Source of the DNA: Gemmataceae bacterium
Lineage (GTDB): Bacteria; Planctomycetota; Planctomycetia; Gemmatales; Gemmataceae
Direction of reading: 5' to 3'
Length of the DNA: 64,000 bases
Assembly (NCBI GenBank): GCA_019636445.1
Contig: JAHBXO010000017.1
Span: 1-64,000 of the forward strand
Shown here: piece by piece, positions 42,150 through 51,158 of the stretch
How the letters are laid out: the number at the start of each line of letters is the position of its first letter
How positions within the stretch are numbered: position 1 is the first letter of the stretch
Translations under genes and position numbers: made by a program
The notes under the pieces: generated by a model
What the model was told of the DNA's origin: nothing
The model's input: only the letters and a program-made list of their open reading frames with translations
Database searches by the model: none

Positions 42150-44282
42150 TCAGGCCGCGTTCGGGACGGTCACCTCCTTGAAAAGCAGATGGCGGTAAAG
42201 GTCGTTGGATTTCATCAACTCGTCATGAGTACCGACGGCGACGACATGGCCGCGGTGCAACACGGCGACCTTGTCCGCACGACGCAGCACCGATTGCCGC
42301 CGCGAGAAGAACACGAGGGTGCGGTGGCCGGCGAGGCGTTCGTAGGCATCGTCCAGAAGGGCCCGCGAATCCTCGTCCATCGGCAGTTCCGGTTCCTCGA
42401 CGACGACGACCGACGGGTCTCGGAGTAAGGCTCGCGCCAGGGCGATGCGGAGCTTTTCCCCGGCGCGGAGCGAGTGGCCTCCATCGCCGATCGAGGTCTC
42501 ATAGCCGTGCGGAAGCCGTTGGATGAACTGGTGGGCATGGGCGGTCTTGGCGGCTTCGATGATCTGCGGCAGAGTGTAGCCGGCATCACCGCATCCGATG
42601 TTGTTCGCGACGGTGTCGCCGAAAATCAGGTTCTGCTGGATCACCATCGCGACCTGGGTACGCAGGGACTCGTGCGTGACCCAGCGGAGATTCTTGCCGT
42701 CGATGCGGATTTCGCCGCCGGTCGGGTCGAGAAATCGCGCGAGCAGGAACGCGAGTGCGCGACTCTCTTCGGGATCGGCCGCCACGATCGCCACGCGCGA
42801 GCCGGAGGGGACCACCAGCGAGACGTTCTCCAGCAGCATGCGCCCACCGCCGCTTTCGCGCATGCTGACTTCAACGAACTCCAGTCGGCGTTCCATTGGT
42901 TGCAGGAATTCGGCGTCGATCGTTTGGCCGGTATCGGCGCGGCGATTGAGGAATTCCGCCACGGCCAACTCCGCCTCGGTACCGCGCCGGATCCGGGCTC
43001 GGGCTTGAAGCCAGGCACCGAGCGCCCAGACGAGGACTCCGACGGCGAAGAGTTTGGCCGCCAGCCCGGCTACGCTCATGGATCCCTGGAGAACCGAAAG
43101 TCCGGCGAGGTAGAGCACCCCGATTCCCGCGAGAATGCCCGCCGCCGTCATGGCCGGTCCGGACAGCGATTCACCGCGCAGCCGCCGCCATTCCGCACGA
43201 GTGTAGTCCGTCAGTTGCCGTTCCACCCGCGTCTGGTTGAAACGGTCCATGAGGTAGCACTTCACCAATTGCAGGATCGAGACGGATTCCCGCATTTGCG
43301 AGAGGCGGGCTTCGGCGCGACGCCCGGCGAGGCGCCCGTCGTGTCGGAAGTGGGCGGCCACCTGACCAACGGCGAACCAGACCAGGGCCGCGGCAAAAAG
43401 GAAACTGAGCGCCACGCCCACGTTCACCGACACCAGCACGGCGAGCAAGCCGGCGAACAGCACCGGCAACCGCCAGCTAAGAAGCAATCGCGCACGCAAT
43501 CCGTCGGCGACGGATTCGAGTTTTGTCGTCAGCAAGTCCGCAACTTCTTCGGCCGTCTGTCGGCGAACCACGACCTGATTCAACCGGTTCGCGTGGCTGT
43601 AGATGGAGCGGCGCAACCGCAGGGCGGCGGCCAACCCTGCGGCCCCGGCCATGTGCGCGGCCCCGAACAACAAGGCCAATTGGGTTGCCACCAACAGGAA
43701 CAAAACGAGGAACAGTCCGGTGAAGAACGGGGTATTCGACCCGACGGGATCGGCTTTCCAGGTCCAATTGGCCGTTCGCGCCACCGCGGCGATCAAGCGT
43801 GCGAAGGGTGGGGTATGCTCCCGAGCCAGGAGCGAGAGGATTCCAAGCCGTTGTCCGGTCAGGCTGGCAACGCCGCCATCGTCAGGCAACGAGAGATAGG
43901 CATCGGCCGCCTCGGGGCCGACGCGTTCGTGAAACAGTCGATAGTTCACCGCCTGCCAGCGCCATTCCCAATGTTGGGACTCCTCGACCTTCGCTTCCCA
44001 GTCGGCGGGGCGGATCCGGGCGAGCGTCTTTGCGATCTCGTCGTTGGCGCCACGTCGGTGGTCCCATTGCGCCTGAAATATCTGACGTTTGGCAGCCGGC
44101 AGTTCGGAGAACGTCGGAACGACCCCGCGCCAGACGAGAAGATCGACGACAAGGTAGACCAGCGGGACCGTCAGCGTGAGCAAGAGGGCGGCGGCCACGG
44201 ATGCGAGGCGGGCACCCCAGACCAGTCGTGGGGCGGCCTCGGTGGCACGGGACGACGCGGCGGGCGCGAGTTCGGTTTCCAC
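42150..44282 (-). CDS. ABC exporter-like protein with degenerate nucleotide-binding domain
   Basis: This 710-residue protein has the half-transporter plan: membrane domain (about 25-440, with helices near 25-50, 185-210, 270-310 and 380-430) then an NBD-like domain (about 465-700). The NBD keeps the strand pattern, Q-loop (VIQQNLIF) and LRIALARALLRDP. However, Walker A is AADPEESR (501-508) instead of GxxGxGKS/T, the signature is SLRAG instead of LSGGQ, Walker B ends EE instead of DE, and the H-loop His is R661. ATP hydrolysis therefore looks impaired or lost. It is encoded 125 bp after the ABC-2 permease. Alternatives are a regulatory half-transporter or a decayed gene, though the frame is intact. 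Confidence 0.85.
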   Translation of the reverse strand: METELAPAASSRATEAAPRLVWGARLASVAAALLLTLTVPLVYLVVDLLVWRGVVPTFSELPAAKRQIFQAQWDHRRGANDEIAKTLARIRPADWEAKVEESQHWEWRWQAVNYRLFHERVGPEAADAYLSLPDDGGVASLTGQRLGILSLLAREHTPPFARLIAAVARTANWTWKADPVGSNTPFFTGLFLVLFLLVATQLALLFGAAHMAGAAGLAAALRLRRSIYSHANRLNQVVVRRQTAEEVADLLTTKLESVADGLRARLLLSWRLPVLFAGLLAVLVSVNVGVALSFLFAAALVWFAVGQVAAHFRHDGRLAGRRAEARLSQMRESVSILQLVKCYLMDRFNQTRVERQLTDYTRAEWRRLRGESLSGPAMTAAGILAGIGVLYLAGLSVLQGSMSVAGLAAKLFAVGVLVWALGAWLQARARIRRGTEAELAVAEFLNRRADTGQTIDAEFLQPMERRLEFVEVSMRESGGGRMLLENVSLVVPSGSRVAIVAADPEESRALAFLLARFLDPTGGEIRIDGKNLRWVTHESLRTQVAMVIQQNLIFGDTVANNIGCGDAGYTLPQIIEAAKTAHAHQFIQRLPHGYETSIGDGGHSLRAGEKLRIALARALLRDPSVVVVEEPELPMDEDSRALLDDAYERLAGHRTLVFFSRRQSVLRRADKVAVLHRGHVVAVGTHDELMKSNDLYRHLLFKEVTVPNAA

Positions 44283-44407
44283 GGGTAGGCCTCGGCGAAT
44301 GTCGCGAACGCGGATGAGTCCACGTTACCAGATGCCAAGGGAAAACGGGAAGGGGAACGCGGAATCCCGCGCGGGATTTCGGGGAGGCATTCCGAATTCT
44401 CGCGAGG

Positions 44408-45649
44408 TCAGGCCATATCGCGATCTTCGAAGAGCAAAAGGCCGACCAGCAAGGCGATTGCGGTATAGAGACACGAATACCCGATTACGGACACCACGTA
44501 GAGGGCGAAGGGCCATAGCGCCAGCGGGGTGTCCCGAACGATCGCGGGGCTCATGTTGAACGTGTCCAGCGCCGGCAGGAACGTGTCGAAGAGTTGCCCG
44601 AAGAAGCGGACCAGGCCGACGGCGGTATTCGATCCTTCCCGTTCCTGGATCTGCCCGGTGACTTTCACGACAACCGGCGCGAGGTTGCCGAGGAAGTAGA
44701 CGATCATCGCGACGACGACATTGATGACGAACGGCAGGCGCGTCGCGAGGGCCGCGACGATGGCGACGAGGATCATGACCTGGCCGAACCCGAGCACGAG
44801 GCCGATGGTGTGGGCGATCGTGTCGGCGATCCACGTACCGGCGCCCTCGGCGAACACTTTTCCGACGGTGCTGGTGACGGTGGCCTTGAAAGCCGGCGCG
44901 ATGTCCGCGCGGGCCTGTTCGGCGAGCGGATCGCTTTGTTCGTTGATCTTGTCGTAAGCCGGGTTCGCCATCAGCGCCCAGTTCAGGAACCAACCGAGAA
45001 CGAGCGTGAGCGCCCCGCAGGCGAGCAGGATGCCGAAGAACTTGCCGAACAGGAACTGGCGGCGGTTGATCGGCTTGCTCATCACCGTGATGGCGGTGCG
45101 GCCTTCGATCTCTTCGGCGATCGACATGCTCGCCGCGAGAATCCCGAACAGCATCGCCGCCAGCTTCGCGATGTCGAAGCCGATCTGCTTCATCATCTTG
45201 TAGTCGTCGCCGAAGGTGAAGTACGGCGTGAAGATTGCAATTGCCATGAGGAACACGGCGAAGCTGCCGATGAGCCAGTACATCGGTTGCCGGCAGCTCT
45301 CGCGGAACGCCGCCAGCGCGACCGCTCCGGTTTTGGGCATCACCAACGCCAGCGCGTGGGGCATGAGGATGAACGCATCCACGATCAACTGGAGGTGCAG
45401 CACGGCCGCGTAGATCTTGCCGTAGAAGGGCAGGCTGCTGCTTTGTCCGGCGTATCCCAAGAACGCGGCAAAGAGCAAACCCATGCCGGCCAATGTGAAC
45501 AGCGCATAACTGAGGGAGATCGGATTCCGCAGACCGCGGTCGAACCCCTTGGGGTCGATTGTTCGAAGCCACGGTAGGGCCGCGAGAAGCTGATAGAGGG
45601 CCAGCAGAAGCCCGCCGCCGAGAATGGACGAATTCGTCAGCCACATCAT
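44408..45649 (-). CDS. ABC-2 type permease
   Basis: This 413-residue membrane protein is an ABC transporter permease of the ABC-2 kind, with about seven hydrophobic segments (MWLTNSSILGGGLLLALYQLL, YWLIGSFAVFLMAIAIF, LFGILAASMSIA, FGILLACGALTLVLGWFL and more). The sequence SIAEEIEGRTAITVMSKPIN between helices is a feature I know from planctomycete ABC-2 permeases. No ATPase of the usual ABC-2 kind is next to it. It reads towards the degenerate ABC exporter. A role with that protein is possible, but a distant ATPase is equally likely. Confidence 0.85.
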   Translation of the reverse strand: MMWLTNSSILGGGLLLALYQLLAALPWLRTIDPKGFDRGLRNPISLSYALFTLAGMGLLFAAFLGYAGQSSSLPFYGKIYAAVLHLQLIVDAFILMPHALALVMPKTGAVALAAFRESCRQPMYWLIGSFAVFLMAIAIFTPYFTFGDDYKMMKQIGFDIAKLAAMLFGILAASMSIAEEIEGRTAITVMSKPINRRQFLFGKFFGILLACGALTLVLGWFLNWALMANPAYDKINEQSDPLAEQARADIAPAFKATVTSTVGKVFAEGAGTWIADTIAHTIGLVLGFGQVMILVAIVAALATRLPFVINVVVAMIVYFLGNLAPVVVKVTGQIQEREGSNTAVGLVRFFGQLFDTFLPALDTFNMSPAIVRDTPLALWPFALYVVSVIGYSCLYTAIALLVGLLLFEDRDMA

Positions 45650-45903
45650 GGATGCAGTTCCGCGCCGGGTTTTCCGAATGAACTTCTCTTAGCGATGCTT
45701 ACGCCGAGCGGCGAGCCGGAGTTCGCTCCATCCCGCACTTCGAATCGAGTGGAGACTCCAACATTCCACGGATGGTGATCGGGGATTCTTGAGAATTTCT
45801 CATTTTTTCATTGCTAACTGGACAGGTGATTGATTAAAGTCCGCTCATTCATTTTCCTCTCATGCACCATGAGAGCCGCACCTCAATCGATTCGGAGCCG
45901 AAA

Positions 45904-46839
45904 ATGTCGCAGGGTTCCCGACGTCCGGCGTTTACGCTCATCGAACTGCTCGTGGTCATCGCCATCATTGCTATCCTGATCGGTCTTTTGCTCCCGGCCG
46001 TGCAAAAGGTGCGCGAAGCCGCCGCCCGGACGCAGTGCACCAACAACCTCAAACAGATCGCCCTGGCGTTCCACGGCTATCACGACACGATCGGCTATTT
46101 TCCGCACGGAGGAAAAGACGGCTGCGATGCTCCCCGTCATCCAAATCTGGCGTCCAGTTGCGGATCGCCTCACGATACCCAACCCTACACCGCGCCGACC
46201 GGTCCCATGACGATTCGCCGACAGGAATGGAGTTGGACCTACCACATCCTGCCGTTCATCGAACAATCCGCTCTGCACAACGAGCCGAACCACACGACCG
46301 TCCGTCGAACGCCGGTGAAGACCTATTTCTGCCCCGCGCGCCGGAGCATGACGGTTTTCGGGAACGAAGCGAAAGGCGACTACGCCGGCAACACGGGTAA
46401 CGGCACGGGAACCAATAACGTCACGGGGGTGATCCAACGACTGGGACTCGAACGTGTCACCTTCGCCTCGATCATCGATGGCAGTTCCAACACCGCTCTT
46501 GTCGGGGAGAAGCGGATGAAGAAGGACCGCTACAACCTCACCGTCGACGACAACGAATCGTACTACTCCCCCGGCTGGGATGTCGAAGTGATCCGCGGTG
46601 CGACCACCGATCCTGATACCGGGACGAGTTGGGGGCCGAACCGGGACATTACCAGAACCACCAATCCGCCGTTCACGGATCTCGATTCCGGTTTGCAACA
46701 ATTCGGCTCGTCGCACACTTCCGGTGCGAACATCGCATCCTGCGACGGCTCCGTCCGACACATCCGCTTCAATCCCGACCGCAACGCCTTCCGACGCTTC
46801 TGCACGAAGACCGACGGCCAGAACTTCACGCTCGATTGA
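45904..46839 (+). CDS. DUF1559 prepilin-like protein
   Basis: The 311-residue protein is a DUF1559 family member with a type IV pilin-like N-terminus. The cleavage and methylation region [20 protein letters not shown] (residues 6-25) is followed by a single helix that would anchor it in the membrane or assemble into a filament. The C-terminus carries the family H-X9-DG motif in [12 protein letters not shown]. The core has the usual DUF1559 features such as [20 protein letters not shown] start at ATG 45904, after GGAG; an in-phase upstream ATG at 45862 adds 14 polar residues. Planctomycete genomes carry many paralogues. It converges on the next gene across a palindromic repeat. Confidence 0.92.
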   Translation: MSQGSRRPAFTLIELLVVIAIIAILIGLLLPAVQKVREAAARTQCTNNLKQIALAFHGYHDTIGYFPHGGKDGCDAPRHPNLASSCGSPHDTQPYTAPTGPMTIRRQEWSWTYHILPFIEQSALHNEPNHTTVRRTPVKTYFCPARRSMTVFGNEAKGDYAGNTGNGTGTNNVTGVIQRLGLERVTFASIIDGSSNTALVGEKRMKKDRYNLTVDDNESYYSPGWDVEVIRGATTDPDTGTSWGPNRDITRTTNPPFTDLDSGLQQFGSSHTSGANIASCDGSVRHIRFNPDRNAFRRFCTKTDGQNFTLD

Positions 46840-46863
46840 GCCAAATTCGATCGCACATCAAAA

Positions 46864-46946
46864 GTAGGTCGGGCCAAGTCTTCGAGGCCCGACGAGAATC
46901 GTAACGGCCAACGTGTCGGGCCTCCCAAAGCCTCGGCCCGACCTAC
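46864..46946. repeat. Palindromic repeat with gtaggtcgggcc arms
   Basis: GTAGGTCGGGCC (46864-46875) pairs exactly with 46935-46946, and GAGGCCCGAC (46884-46893) pairs exactly with GTCGGGCCTC (46915-46924). The two stems form a long imperfect hairpin with a loop of about 21 nt. It lies after the pilin-like gene, and its right arm covers the stop codon (46943-46945) of the convergent gene. It could serve as a bidirectional terminator and looks like a family of intergenic repeats. Confidence 0.7.
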
Positions 46947-47896
46947 GAAAGCGCCGCGCGGCGCAGCGCGGGCAGCGTTTGCCGGTGGTCGCCCGCGATG
47001 TAATAGCTTTCACCGCCGTCGGCCACCGTGCGCACCAGGATCGTCTTCCATGGTCGGTAGTAGTAGCGAGGGTCGGTCTTCGGTGCCTGCTTGCGGTAAT
47101 CGTCGTCCAGTGGCAGCAGATCGAAGACCGCCGTCGTGAACTTCGCGATCGACTGGCCGTCCTGATGCGCGACATTGCGTGCCATGGCGAGCGCCTTCAG
47201 GTACACTTCCGGACCCATGACCGCCGTACCGAAGCTGAGCACGACGCCGCCTTCGAGCGAGCGCACGTGTTCCGTGAAAATCAGGAAATCGGCGTAGCTG
47301 GCCGCGCCAAGCACCGCGCCGTCGGCGTTCGGGTGTTCGTGGATGATGTCGTAGCCGATGCCGATGTGGACCGTGACCGGAATGCCGAGCCGGTATGCGG
47401 CCGCGAGGACAGAGATATCCTTGTGGGGAAAGTCCGAGTTCGCGATGGCGCGGCCGAGCGATTCGCCGAAGCCCATTCCGTCGCGAACGCCGGCGGCGAG
47501 GGCGTCGTTCATTTCGCCGGTCTCGCGCCACAGGCCGAACTCGCCGGTGCGGACGTACCGTGCGACGCTCTCGGTGCTCGCGCCGATGCGGGCGAACTCC
47601 CAATCGTGGATCGGCCCCGCGCCGTTCATCGCCACGAGCGAAACGAGGCCGCGTTCCATGAGGTCGATGAGGTGCCGTTGCGTGCCGGCGCGGAGGACGT
47701 GCGCCCCCATCATGAGGATGCACGCCGCCCCGGCCGCCTTCGCCGCCCGCAGCCGTTCGCCGAGAATCGCCAGCGACGGATGCTCGAAGTCCGCCGGCGA
47801 ATCGAGCGGCAGCAGGATGTCGAGCGCGAGATCGTGTTGCCGGCCGGCGAGCGGTTGAACCTGAAGGCGGGATCGGTCGAATTGTGGAAAGGGCAT
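46943..47896 (-). CDS. Conserved hypothetical, possible deoxyhypusine-synthase-like Rossmann protein
   Basis: The 317-residue protein starts at ATG 47896 (MPFPQFDRSRLQVQPLAGR), after CGGAG at good spacing; an in-phase frame back to 47929 lacks such a site. The fold looks like a Rossmann alpha/beta protein: ILMMGAHVLRAGTQRHLIDL, LVSLVAMNGAGPIHDWEFA, GIPVTVHIGIGYDIIHEHPN and GGVVLSFGTAVMGPEVYLKA. Conserved His-rich and Gly-rich segments suggest an enzyme with a bound nucleotide or metal. I have a weak impression of the deoxyhypusine synthase fold but saw no decisive motif. It is 136 bp downstream of the kinase on the same strand. Function is unknown. Confidence 0.72.
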   Translation of the reverse strand: MPFPQFDRSRLQVQPLAGRQHDLALDILLPLDSPADFEHPSLAILGERLRAAKAAGAACILMMGAHVLRAGTQRHLIDLMERGLVSLVAMNGAGPIHDWEFARIGASTESVARYVRTGEFGLWRETGEMNDALAAGVRDGMGFGESLGRAIANSDFPHKDISVLAAAYRLGIPVTVHIGIGYDIIHEHPNADGAVLGAASYADFLIFTEHVRSLEGGVVLSFGTAVMGPEVYLKALAMARNVAHQDGQSIAKFTTAVFDLLPLDDDYRKQAPKTDPRYYYRPWKTILVRTVADGGESYYIAGDHRQTLPALRRAALS

Positions 47897-48032
47897 GGAA
47901 GACTCCGGTGTTGCGCGGCCAGCGAACACCGGAATCCTATCGAAGTCGAACCCCGCCGTTAGTTCTAACGCTCGAGCGTCATCGTCACGCGGTGCTCCGC
48001 CGCTCCGCCAACGATGTTGGGGAGAATTCGCG

Positions 48033-50939
48033 TCACTTGATCAACTTGCGGGCGGCTTCCAAAACCGTCTTGAACTCGTCGTCTTGAAGCACGTTCTTCA
48101 GGTCCTCGTCCGATTGCACGATGTCGAAGCGTCGGAAACCCTCGCGGAAACATCGGCGGAAGTAATCCAGCGCTTTGATTCGGTCGGCCGGCTCCTGCTC
48201 GCTTGTGCGAGCATAGACGCAGACGGCCTGATAAAGGGTTTCCGAATCGACGGAGATCGCCAGCGCGGTCTGGATCTCACGGATGGCTTGGTCACGCTTT
48301 CCGGCGCGGGCCAGAAGGATCGCGTGTGCGGCTCGACTGGGGGCGTACCCGGGCGCGATTTCGATCGCCTTGCGGATGGTCTCGAGGGCCAGGTCGGGTT
48401 CGTCGAGCTTTTCGGCATAGAGCCAAGCCTTGTTGTGCCAGGCCGAGAGCATGCTCGGGTTCAGCTCGAGGGCGCGATTATACAGTTTCAAGGCGTCGGC
48501 CGGTGCCGTGTCGCTCGCTTGCCGGGCACGAACGGAGAAGTCTTCCGCGGTCTTCGGTTCGAGCGCCAAGGCTGTGGCCCGATCCTTGGCGGCGCCGTCC
48601 TTGTCGCCCGCGAACGTTTTCGCTTCGGCTCGATAGTGATACAGCGGTATCGCCGCACCGCCGGCGTCGAGCGCGGCCGTGAAGTCCGCAATGGCATCGT
48701 CGTACTTTCTGAGGCTGCGACGTACCAGACCGCGTTGAAGCAAGGACTGCGCATGCGTCGGATGCTTCGCGAGGACCGCGGAAAATTCCTTTTCCGCGTC
48801 GACGAGTTTGCCCGTGTGATGGAGCAGCATGCCGATGTGGTAGCCGGGGCGTGGGTCGTCGTTCCCCAACGGACGGGCAACCTGCAGTCGTTCGAGTGCC
48901 CGATGGGGCTGGCCCGTGGCCTGATACGACATGCCGAGCAACAGTTGAGCGGCATAGTGGCCGGGACGTGTTTCCGTCAGCACCTTGAGGATACCGATCG
49001 CCTCGGGGAAGCGACCATCGCCGATCGCGCGGGCGGCATGCCAAAATGGATCGGCATCCCGATGCTCCGATTCGTCCGTAGTATGGGTTGTCGTTCGGTC
49101 CCATGACGCAAGTTGTTCTCGGGCGGCGGCGATCGTGGCTTCGGAACCGGCTTCCTGAGCGATACGGTTCCATTCCCGGGCCGATTCCATTTGTTCGTTG
49201 CGGCGCGGTTCGTCGAGTCCGCGGGCTTCCATGGACTCGGCATGCGCCAGCAGCAGCGCCGACTCGCCGAGCGCCGCCAGCCATTCCTCGCGACGGGGCG
49301 CCGGCAGCGCCATCAGGTCGCGATCGTGCTTCCAGTTCGCGGTTCGTCCCACGTTGTACCGCTCGAGCCATTTGCGAGCGCCTTCCATGCCGCGCCGTCG
49401 CGCGGTGGAATCGGTCGGCACGGCGAGCAGGCTCCGGTTCATCTCGTGATCGGCAAGAAACGCCGTGATTTCACGATCGACTTTTGTGGCGCGGTCTTGC
49501 CGGGCCAGGTTCCAGTAGAACACACCGCCGACGGTCAGGCCGAGGACCGCGGCCGCGGCCGCAGCGCGGGCGGCAAACTGGGGATTCCGGCGCTGCCACT
49601 TGCGTGCCCGATCGACGAGGTTGCGGTCGGCCGCGTACTTCAGCGGGCGATGCTCCAGTTGGCGTTGCAGGTCCTCTCGAAGTTCGTCGGCCGTCGCGTA
49701 CCGGTCAGCCGGGTTTGCCGATGCCAGTTTGCGAACGATCGATTCGACCGAGGGAGGCACGTCTGGATTGTAGTCGCGGATGGGCGGCAACCCGTTCTCG
49801 CGTTCCTCAAGCGCCGCCGGCAGATCTTCGGGTACTCTGCGAATCGGGGAGAACGGCAGCCGGCAGGTGAGCATCTCGAAGAACATGACGCCGAGCGCGT
49901 AGAGGTCGGTCCGTTCGTCGGGCATCTCGTTGGAGAGTTTCGCGAACTCGCGGATCACCTCGGGTGCCATGTAGGGCCAGGTACCGCCGATCCGTTGGCG
50001 ACCGGTGGCGGTCCGGTCGTGGGCGAGGTTGAAGTCGAGCAGCATCGGCTGGCCGTCGTCGCCGAGCAGGACATTTTGCGGTTTGAGGTCGAGGTGGAGG
50101 ATGCCGCGATTGTGCGCGTGCGCGAGGCCGTCGGCGAGGCGCCGCATGACGGCGAGCACGGCATCGGGGTAGGGTAGTCCGGTCAGTTGATCGCGGAGCG
50201 GGTGTGCGTCCGAGATCGGGATTTCCTCGAAGGTCGAGCCGCTGATGTTCCGGGGCGAGTCCGGCCGCACGGATACGCCGGAGTCCGATCGGTTCGCGGA
50301 TTGAGCCTTGCTCGCGCGCTGCGTGGTGGCCTTGGCGACCGTGCTGAAGACTTCGCCACCCACGTGCGGGAAGCCGGTATCCGTACGAACGTGGTCGATC
50401 ACGTCCGCGAGAGTCTGGCGGCCGAAATAGGGCATTTGGACGACGTGGTAGGGGCCTTTCCGAAAGGCGTTTTGAATCGGCACGATGTTCGTGTGCTGCA
50501 GACGTGCCAGTCGGAACTGTTCGTTGTTCGCCTTCAGCGTGATCTTCAACACGACCCAACGATTGGCGAGGCGGTGTTCGCGAGCGAGAAACACCCGGCC
50601 GAAGGCGCCGCGGCCCAACTCATCGATCAGCTCGAAGCCGTAGAACTCGTCGCCAGGTTTGGGAAAGGGATCGGACGAAACGAGATCGTCGGATCCCTCG
50701 CGAAAGATGTTGACATCCGACTGCACGGTACCGAGGACGGCCACGGGCGGCGGAGTCCGCGTCAGATCCGTCGACAGTTCGTACGGAGACGCGGGAAAGA
50801 TCGGTGATACGGCGGTCGGTTGCATGGCGATTCGAACGGTCTCAAACCACGGTAGGGCACGTGTGGCGTCGTCGTCCGGGACGTGCGCGGGGCGATAGTC
50901 GGGGGTGGCCCGGTGCCTATGAGCGGGTATCGTGAACAT
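48033..50939 (-). CDS. Ser/Thr protein kinase with TPR tail
   Basis: This 968-residue protein is a Hanks-type kinase. Residues 1-100 are a polar N-tail. The kinase domain (about 103-420) has the Gly-loop GRGAFGRV (109-116), catalytic K132, catalytic loop HLDLKPQN (282-289), DFN (302-304) instead of DFG, and APE (325-327). A Ser/Thr-rich insertion sits around 190-240. A single membrane helix follows (about 455-475, AAAAAAVLGLTVGGVFYW), and the last 450 residues are TPR-like (HPTHAQSLLQRGLVRRSLRK, LELNPSMLSAWHNKAWLYAE). The HLD and DFN variants are common in planctomycete kinases. The TPR part would face the periplasm or cell exterior. Its partners are unknown. Confidence 0.9.
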   Translation of the reverse strand: MFTIPAHRHRATPDYRPAHVPDDDATRALPWFETVRIAMQPTAVSPIFPASPYELSTDLTRTPPPVAVLGTVQSDVNIFREGSDDLVSSDPFPKPGDEFYGFELIDELGRGAFGRVFLAREHRLANRWVVLKITLKANNEQFRLARLQHTNIVPIQNAFRKGPYHVVQMPYFGRQTLADVIDHVRTDTGFPHVGGEVFSTVAKATTQRASKAQSANRSDSGVSVRPDSPRNISGSTFEEIPISDAHPLRDQLTGLPYPDAVLAVMRRLADGLAHAHNRGILHLDLKPQNVLLGDDGQPMLLDFNLAHDRTATGRQRIGGTWPYMAPEVIREFAKLSNEMPDERTDLYALGVMFFEMLTCRLPFSPIRRVPEDLPAALEERENGLPPIRDYNPDVPPSVESIVRKLASANPADRYATADELREDLQRQLEHRPLKYAADRNLVDRARKWQRRNPQFAARAAAAAAVLGLTVGGVFYWNLARQDRATKVDREITAFLADHEMNRSLLAVPTDSTARRRGMEGARKWLERYNVGRTANWKHDRDLMALPAPRREEWLAALGESALLLAHAESMEARGLDEPRRNEQMESAREWNRIAQEAGSEATIAAAREQLASWDRTTTHTTDESEHRDADPFWHAARAIGDGRFPEAIGILKVLTETRPGHYAAQLLLGMSYQATGQPHRALERLQVARPLGNDDPRPGYHIGMLLHHTGKLVDAEKEFSAVLAKHPTHAQSLLQRGLVRRSLRKYDDAIADFTAALDAGGAAIPLYHYRAEAKTFAGDKDGAAKDRATALALEPKTAEDFSVRARQASDTAPADALKLYNRALELNPSMLSAWHNKAWLYAEKLDEPDLALETIRKAIEIAPGYAPSRAAHAILLARAGKRDQAIREIQTALAISVDSETLYQAVCVYARTSEQEPADRIKALDYFRRCFREGFRRFDIVQSDEDLKNVLQDDEFKTVLEAARKLIK

Positions 50940-51158
50940 GGCACGGTCCGCAACGATTGCAAAGGATTTGAGGGATATTTCGCCTTCGGAACTAAGCCTT
51001 GGCGAGTTGATTCGTCTGCTGGCTCAACGTGTTAACTTCCCCTTTCGATCGATGGGGCATCCATGGAAAATCTCCTTGCTCTTCCGAGGTGAAACCTTGC
51101 GAACCGGAGCAAGAACTGGGAGAATTACCACAGAGCCGCTACTCTTTCGGTTGCATCC

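Noticed and set aside
42474..44288. Plus-strand open frame opposite the ABC exporter-like gene, which might mean the exporter is not the real gene
   Set aside because: The exporter has membrane helices and an NBD-like strand order, whereas the plus frame is polar and repetitive without motifs.
45791..45801. Palindrome gagaatttctc followed by a T-run upstream of the pilin-like gene
   Set aside because: The stem is only 5 bp and it lies in a divergent promoter region, so a terminator has no transcript to end. It may be an operator, but one copy is not enough to claim it.
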